Assembly (NCBI GenBank): GCA_024449915.1
Contig: JAMZAV010001303.1
Location: 149,687 to 213,686 of the forward strand
Source of the DNA: Sweltsa coloradensis
Lineage: Eukaryota; Arthropoda; Insecta; Plecoptera; Chloroperlidae
Direction: 5' to 3'
DNA length: 64,000 bases
Position numbers and translations under genes: made by a program. The notes under the pieces were generated by a model. The model worked only from the letters and a program-made list of their open reading frames with translations. It was not told the DNA's origin and made no database searches. This document shows positions 59,159-64,000 of the stretch, in pieces; the first letter of the stretch is position 1; the number at the start of each line of letters is the position of its first letter.

Positions 59159-59171
59159 TGGTGTCAGAAGT
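59159..59171 (+). other. Primer-binding site, tRNA-Leu type
   Basis: TGGTGTCAGAAGT immediately after the LTR is complementary to the 3' end (CCA included) of the animal tRNA-Leu(CAA) type, whose acceptor ends ACTTCTGACA. Thirteen bases match as I recall that tRNA. It primes minus-strand cDNA synthesis. Confidence 0.75.
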
Positions 59172-59266
59172 AATCGAACCAGCTCTCATTGATAAGTAAG
59201 TAGGCCAAAGTCATATTATCAAACTTACGAAATTCTAGGCTAGGGCCTAGGCCTAAGGCTCACAAA

Positions 59267-60140
59267 ATGGCGGAATCCTTCAAGCCACCCCAAAAAATGT
59301 CTTTTGAAGGCAATGTGGCACAAAACTGGCGCAAATGGATACAAAAATTCAAGCTAACCTGAAAGCCACGGAGGTGATAAAGATAAAGATGAATCCGGTA
59401 AAGTATCCAAATACTATGCTAATCGGGACGAGGGTGTTGAAATCTAAAACACATTACCTACGAAACCGAGGGGGACAAGAACAAGCTTGAACCCGTAGTG
59501 AATAAATTTGAACTTTACTGTGTACCAAGAAAGAACATAGTCAAATGAACGCTTTAAATTTTTTTCAATTATCAAAAACAAGGCCGACATTTAAACAGTT
59601 TCTATTAGAACTCAGAATGGCCAGTGCTTCATGTGAATTTGAGGAAACAACAAGAAAGCCTAATTAGGACAGGATCGTCTTGGGCATAAGTGACAAGAAC
59701 ACCCAGGAACGCCTGCTAAGGGAACCGATCTAACCTGAACAAAGCCGCAGATCACTGCAGGGCTACGGAAGAGAGTCAACGTCAAGCGAAAGCTGTCCAA
59801 GGACAACCAGTGGCCATCGATGCGTCCACATTGATAAGAAGCAAGCTAGGTGGAGCAAGAACAAGTTTAGAAATAGCAAAATGACCGAGCCTACCGTGAC
59901 GAAGCCTCGTCTGAAAAATACACTTGCGTAAGTGTGGATACGAACACAAGGCCTCCCGATGTCCAGCATTTGGGAAAACCTGTGCCATGTGTGGCAAGAA
60001 AACCATTTCGCGAAAGGATGCCCTACACGTAAAACAAAGAGGTACCGGTACACACACTGCAAGAAGATGAACAGGGATGCCTACCCAAGACTCGTCAGCT
60101 GATTCTGAGGAAGAAGAGGATCCTCACAACCAACTGAATA
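59267..60140 (+). pseudogene. gag remnant with zinc knuckles
   Basis: An ATG at 59267 opens 31 codons (starting MAESFKPP, with NWRKWIQKF near the end) before TGA at 59360. Downstream coding sense persists in shifting frames. At 59925-59962 lie the cysteine and histidine codons of a CX2CX3HX4C knuckle, but the first Cys codon is one base out of frame with the rest. A second CX2C (59981, 59990) follows with its His side out of frame. The shortened C-X3-H spacing is, as I recall, usual in invertebrate gypsy lineages such as Mag rather than in retroviruses. The gene cannot make a full Gag as written. Confidence 0.75.
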
Positions 60141-60230
60141 AAACTCTACATTAGCTCTGTGAGCAAACAAGCAGGTGTAGGCCAAGCCCTAAAGGTAATG
60201 ACAGGTCGTGGACTGAAACCATAATGGTAG

Positions 60231-60509
60231 AGTTATACCCCTATCACCTTTAAATTAGATAGTGGCGCCGAAATAAGCGTGATGCCAACCAGTGTTCTGA
60301 GCAAATTGAACATTAAACAGGCAGGTATAAAGAAAACAAGTTCAATACTGGTAGCCTTTGGCAGTGACAGTTTCAAAGTGAAACCTGAGGGTTCCATAAC
60401 CCTAAATTGTAAAACCAAAAAAGGTATATGTTCACAAATTGAATTTGTTGTTGTTAATGTTAAGTCTTGCCCACTTTTAGGATTAAATGCATGTGTCAAC
60501 TGGATCTGA
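60231..60509 (+). pseudogene. pol: aspartic protease segment
   Basis: The frame opens after a TAG at 60228 and ends with TGA at 60507. The catalytic motif DSGA is at 60258-60269, followed by a hydrophobic-rich segment ending PLLGLNACVNWI, which fits the C-terminal part of a retropepsin domain (ILG-like helix region). It cleaves the polyprotein in this family. It sits between gag and RT as expected, and the frame must shift to reach RT. Confidence 0.8.
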
Positions 60510-61960
60510 TTAAGCGAATAGATAAAATTGAGGTAGAAAATTCCAAACAAAATGTGATTGAAACCTACAAGGATGTGTTTGATGGAATAGGTGCGATGCC
60601 TATAACCCACAACATCGAGGTCAAAGAAGGTGCAATTCCTGTAATTCACGCTTGTAAGCGTGTTCCTCTTAGTTTACATTCTAAACTAAAAGAAACTCTT
60701 GATGACTTAGAATCCAAATCAATCATACAAAAGTTAACAAACCCACAGATTGGGTTCACCGACTAGTGATAGTGGAAAAACCCGATGGAAAATTGAGATT
60801 ATGTCTGGACCCAAGTGACCTGAATAAGAGTATTAAACGTGAACACTATCTGATTCCTCGCGCTGAGGATTTAATTAATAATCTCCAGGGCAAGGTAGTA
60901 TTTTCGGTACTTGACATGAAACGGGGATTTTTTCAAATCCCCTTGACAGAGGAAAGTGCAGATCTCTGCACTTTCAACTCACCCTTTGGTAGATTTAGAT
61001 TCATGCGTCTCCCCTTTGGGCCTTTGTTCGGCCCCAGAAGTGTTTCAAAAAACTTTCATGCAACTATTTGGAGACATTGAGGGTATTGAAATATATTTGG
61101 ATGATCTCATTGTAGCAGGTCGCACAGTTCAAGAGCACGACATGATCCTGGCCAAGGTACTGGAACGGGCTAGGGTTCTTAATGTTAAATTTAATGAGGA
61201 AAAATTCCAATTTCGAGTCCCAACAGTGTCCTATGTGGGCAGAATAATAAGTGCTTCAGGAGTATCAGCTAATCCCAACAACATCAAACCCATCCTTAAT
61301 ATGCCTACCCCTGCCAATAAAACAGACTTATTGAGACTGCTGGGCATGACGAAATACCTGTGCCAGTATATTCCCCATTTATCACAAATCACTGCCCCCT
61401 TGCGTGATCTGACAAAAAATGACACATTGTGGCAATGGCATCCAGAACATGATGCCGCTTTTGATAAAATCAAACAGTCATTAATAAATCCTCCTGTTCT
61501 GGGCATTTATGACAGTACCAAACCACTCGTGTTACAAGCTGACGCTTCACAGTCAGGCCTAGGGGCCTGCCTTATGCAAGGTGGGCAACCCTTGGCATAT
61601 GCATCCCGAAGCCTAACACCCTCAGAGGTGCGTTACTGTCAGATAGAAAAGGAACTTCTCTCTATTGTGTTCGGTGTAGAGAAGTTCCACCAGTATACTT
61701 ATGGCAGGCCAGTCAATGTACATACCGACCACAAACCCCTAGTAACAATTTGTGACAAAAGCATAGACAAGACGTCTGCCAGACTACAACGAATGCTGCT
61801 CAGACTATTAAAATACAACTTGCATGTTACATATGTACCCGGAAAGTTGCTTCATGCTGCAGATACCCTATCACGTGCCTATTTGACTGACCCAGTCAGT
61901 GATGATCCCACCCTAACATGTGTAGTTTCACTCTATTGTAAAACATCTGCCAATGTCTGA
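60500..61960 (+). pseudogene. pol: reverse transcriptase and RNase H
   Basis: Three overlapping frames make up one RT. The first (to 60766) holds the lead-in (IEVKEGAIPV, CKRVPLSL). The second (60766-61080) has KPDGKLRLCLDPSDLN and FSVLDMKRGFFQIPL, with the first catalytic Asp. The third (to 61960) has the catalytic YLDD at 61094-61105. RNase H follows, with LQADASQSGLGA near 61535, a conserved Glu in QIEKELLSI and TDHKPL near 61726, closing with a HAADTLSR motif. Frameshifts lie near 60755 and 61015. All catalytic residues are intact, so the breaks are few and recent or are sequence errors. Confidence 0.9.
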
Positions 61961-62146
61961 AGCCCGGAAAACCGAGTTTAAACTGGCAACTATGCAAGAC
62001 ACGACTTTACAAACGCTGACTTCATATCATCAAAATGGGTGGCCCAAATACAAGTCACAAGTTGATGACAATACCAATACTATTGGAACCTGAAGGACGA
62101 CATTCACACAACGGAAGGATTAGTCTTCCTTCGGGACAGACTGGTT
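61961..62146 (+). pseudogene. pol: linker between RNase H and integrase
   Basis: It is coding-like but carries at least one frameshift and a stop. It joins the RNase H end to the integrase zinc domain and has no independent domain. Confidence 0.6.
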
Positions 62147-62983
62147 GTGCCACAGAGTTTAAGACCCTTTTTATTATCACTGATTCATGAGGGACACTCT
62201 GGCATCGAGCGTAGCAAAATGCGTGCTCGTAAAACTCTATTCTGGCCGCAGATGACTGTTGACATTGAGGATTATGTAAACAAGTGTAAAACGTGTTTAA
62301 AGTTCCGTAAGACTCAAAGGAAAGAGCCTATGATTGGTCATGCTATACCTGACCGTCCTTGGGAAAGATTAGCAACAGATATCCTTGAATTGGGAACAAA
62401 AATTTACTTAGTTGTGATGGACTATTATAGCAAGTGGCTGGAGCTCATACAGATAAAATCCAAAACAGCATCAGAGGTAATCAACACGCTTCAGTCTCTC
62501 TTCGCACGCTTGGGTATCCCGGACACCCTAGTCTCGGATAATATGCCATTTGCCAGCCGGGAATTTAAATCCTTTGCAAAGAATTGGGATTTTGAATCCG
62601 TTACAACTAGCCCTACATATCCACAATCCAACGGCCTAGCTGAGCGAGCCGTATCAATGGTAAAAGACATGTTACGGAAAGCACAAGAGGAAAACAGAAG
62701 TGTCTATGAGGCACTCATGGAATATCGTAGTACACCAGTAAAGGGATTGGGATTAAGCCCTTATGAAATATTGTTTAACAGAAACATGAAAACAAAGATA
62801 CCTATCTGCTCAAAACTCTTAGAGCCTGTTCTTCAAACAGGTATCAAGGACAAACTTACTGTGCGTCAGGCAGTACAGAAACACTACTATGATAAAGGAC
62901 ATGGTGTGCGAGAACAAACCTTGCTGACAAAAGGTGAAAATATTCTAGTTCAAAGGAACAAAACCTGGAACCGGCACAAGTAG
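62147..62983 (+). pseudogene. pol: integrase
   Basis: This 278-codon segment opens in frame without a genuine start of its own. Residues H14, H17, C47 and C50 form the HHCC zinc domain. The catalytic triad is D78 (ATDIL), D131 (SDNMPF) and E167 (NGLAERAV), with 35 residues between the second Asp and the Glu, the DD35E spacing of retroviral-type integrases. The C-terminal part (VREQTLLTKGENILVQRNK) resembles the SH3-like end. It inserts the cDNA into the genome. The frame stops at 62981, one frameshift short of the pol tail. Confidence 0.9.
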
Positions 62984-63294
62984 TAGCCCTACACCCAACA
63001 CCACGGTCATACATAATCAAAAATTCAAACAATACCGTACTGAGACGTAACAGAGGAGTCCTTGCCCCGAGTCACTACCCCCCAATGTTTTCAAATCCAG
63101 AGTTGTTAGCCTATGAAACAGTCAAAGACAACCCGCAACAAGGACCAATGTCTCCTGTGAAAGAAAACCCAAAAAGGCAAGTGGCCCCTGTTCCAAAACC
63201 CCATCCAACGATAACCAATCCTACTATCTCGGCTAGCACAAGCTGCACCCGCAGTGGCAGGAATGTTAAACGTCCGCACAGATATCAAAACTAA
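62984..63294 (+). pseudogene. pol: C-terminal tail
   Basis: After the stop at 62981 the coding sense continues in another frame and closes at 63292 with TRSGRNVKRPHRYQN, a basic tail common at the end of gypsy pol polyproteins. It is Pro- and Lys-rich, with no catalytic motif. Confidence 0.7.
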
Positions 63295-63531
63295 TGCAAC
63301 CCAGCATCTGTATGTTTTGAAGAGTAAATTTAAATTGTTTTGGTAAATCAATGAACTGCATAAATGCCATTATTTCCATATCTATGTATGTTATTGTTAA
63401 TAATATGTATGGTTATTGTTAATAATATGTATGGTTATAATCGACGTTATATTATATATTTATATATCTGGTTATGTTAAATGCCAGTTGATACTGGTGA
63501 GTGTTTTTGGAAAAAAACTTAAGTGGTGAGA
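63295..63531 (+). other. 3' untranslated part of the gypsy element
   Basis: AT-rich, with a 22-bp duplication (units beginning GTTATTGTTAATAATATG near 63389 and 63411). It ends in a short polypurine stretch AAGTGGTGAGA just before the 3' LTR, the likely plus-strand primer. Confidence 0.65.
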
Positions 63532-63782
63532 TGTGATAGTTGTGACAGCTGGGACTTGGCCCTACGCCATGTTGATGACGTAGGGGTAGAGTCGAGGAGG
63601 CTGTGGAACCAGGCTGGACAGAATATGGGAAGGCAGTGGTTCTAGAGGTGGGCGTGAATATGGCAGTTGGCTAGAGGTGTGTGAGGATGGACTACAGAAT
63701 AAATTATGTTATCACATACAATAAGGCCTATGTGTTCCTTTATTTAATAATTACGTCCAGTGTAAGTCCTGAACATAAGACA
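63532..63782 (+). repeat. 3' LTR
   Basis: It is 251 bp, starts TGTGATAGTTG and ends CATAAGACA. It has four single bases that the 5' LTR lacks (one in a G run, one in TGATGACG, one in AATATGG, one in a CC pair) and about four substitutions. Confidence 0.95.
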
Positions 63783-64000
63783 CTTGTGTTTGTGTAATGT
63801 CCATGTCCTTGTGTTTGTGTGTTGTCCACTTCCATGTGTTTATGTGTTGTCCAAGTCCTTGTGTTTGTGTGTTGTCCATGTTCTTGTGTTTGTGTGTTGT
63901 CCATGTTTTTGCATTTGTGTGTTGTTTATGTCCATGTGTTTGTTTGTTGTCAATGTCCATGTGTTTCTGTGTTGTCCATGTCTTTGTGTTGGGTTTATTG
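63783..64000 (+). repeat. 25-bp minisatellite resumes
   Basis: The same unit, in the same orientation and with the same variants as 47139-58911, follows directly after the 3' LTR and runs off the window. Its full extent is unknown. Confidence 0.95.

Larger units (their letters stand above)
58912..63782 (+). mobile_element. Ty3/gypsy LTR retrotransposon, about 4.9 kb, frameshifted
   Basis: A complete LTR-gag-pro-RT-RNaseH-integrase-LTR layout in gypsy order (integrase after RNase H). LTRs are 247 and 251 bp, begin TG and end CA. A tRNA-Leu-type primer site follows the 5' LTR and a purine-rich AAGTGGTGAGA precedes the 3' LTR. No env-like ORF was seen. Both sides are 25-bp satellite, so it inserted into the array. 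The bases directly outside (TTGTCA and CTTGTG) do not form a target duplication. Single-base frameshifts interrupt gag and pol, so as written it is defective. Confidence 0.95.

Noticed and set aside
58912..63782. Endogenous retrovirus with an envelope gene
   Set aside because: Only ~240 bp of AT-rich DNA separates the end of pol from the 3' LTR, leaving no room for env.

Overview
The window is 64 kb of AT-rich eukaryotic nuclear DNA, most likely from an invertebrate animal. The signs are a 5S-rRNA-headed SINE, tRNA-headed SINEs, several families of inverted-repeat DNA transposons, a Ty3/gypsy LTR retrotransposon and very large simple-sequence arrays. There are no bacterial-style operons or dense coding. 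I cannot name the species, and I found no intact host protein-coding gene. Nearly every long ORF is either a by-product of repeat composition or a decayed piece of a transposon.

Layout. 1-17 kb: mostly non-coding AT-rich DNA with a three-copy dispersed hairpin repeat (491, 8782, 15670), a 35-bp tandem repeat (7901-8060), a degraded copy of a TTAA-flanked MITE family (11558-12034) and a CpG-rich block (13260-13960) followed by one well-delimited candidate non-coding exon (14065-14133). 17-24 kb: a cluster of mobile DNA. It holds a 437-bp element with 38-bp inverted ends and a flanking 9-bp repeat, a tandem pair of ~700-bp units each carrying an RFX/X-box-like palindrome, a 1.25-kb TTAA-flanked element holding eight 16-bp quasi-palindromes, a foldback element and two SINEs. 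24-38 kb: quiet DNA plus a 2.2-kb transposon (31892-34119) with ~165-bp inverted ends enclosing a decayed reverse-strand gene of an unnamed invertebrate protein family, a SINE, and the best copy of the 634-bp MITE (36528-37161).

38.6-64 kb: satellite territory. Two short islands pair a (TCCTTG)n hexamer with a GC-rich minisatellite (71-bp unit at 39.7-40.4 kb, 25-bp unit at 42.6-42.9 kb). They are followed by (TCTATATG)n, (TTTGTG)n, degenerate (TTAGTG)n and (TCTCTGTG)n tracts, then an ~11.8-kb array of a degenerate 25-bp unit (47139-58911). The plus strand is strikingly poor in A for most of this run. A gypsy element (58912-63782) sits inside the 25-bp array, which resumes at 63783 and runs off the window. 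Its two LTRs, primer-binding site, decayed gag and nearly complete pol (protease, RT, RNase H, integrase) are recognisable, but single-base frameshifts break every reading frame.

The elements with enzymatic coding are the gypsy element and, possibly, the 31.9-34.1 kb transposon. The small TIR elements, foldbacks and SINEs are non-autonomous and would depend on enzymes encoded elsewhere.
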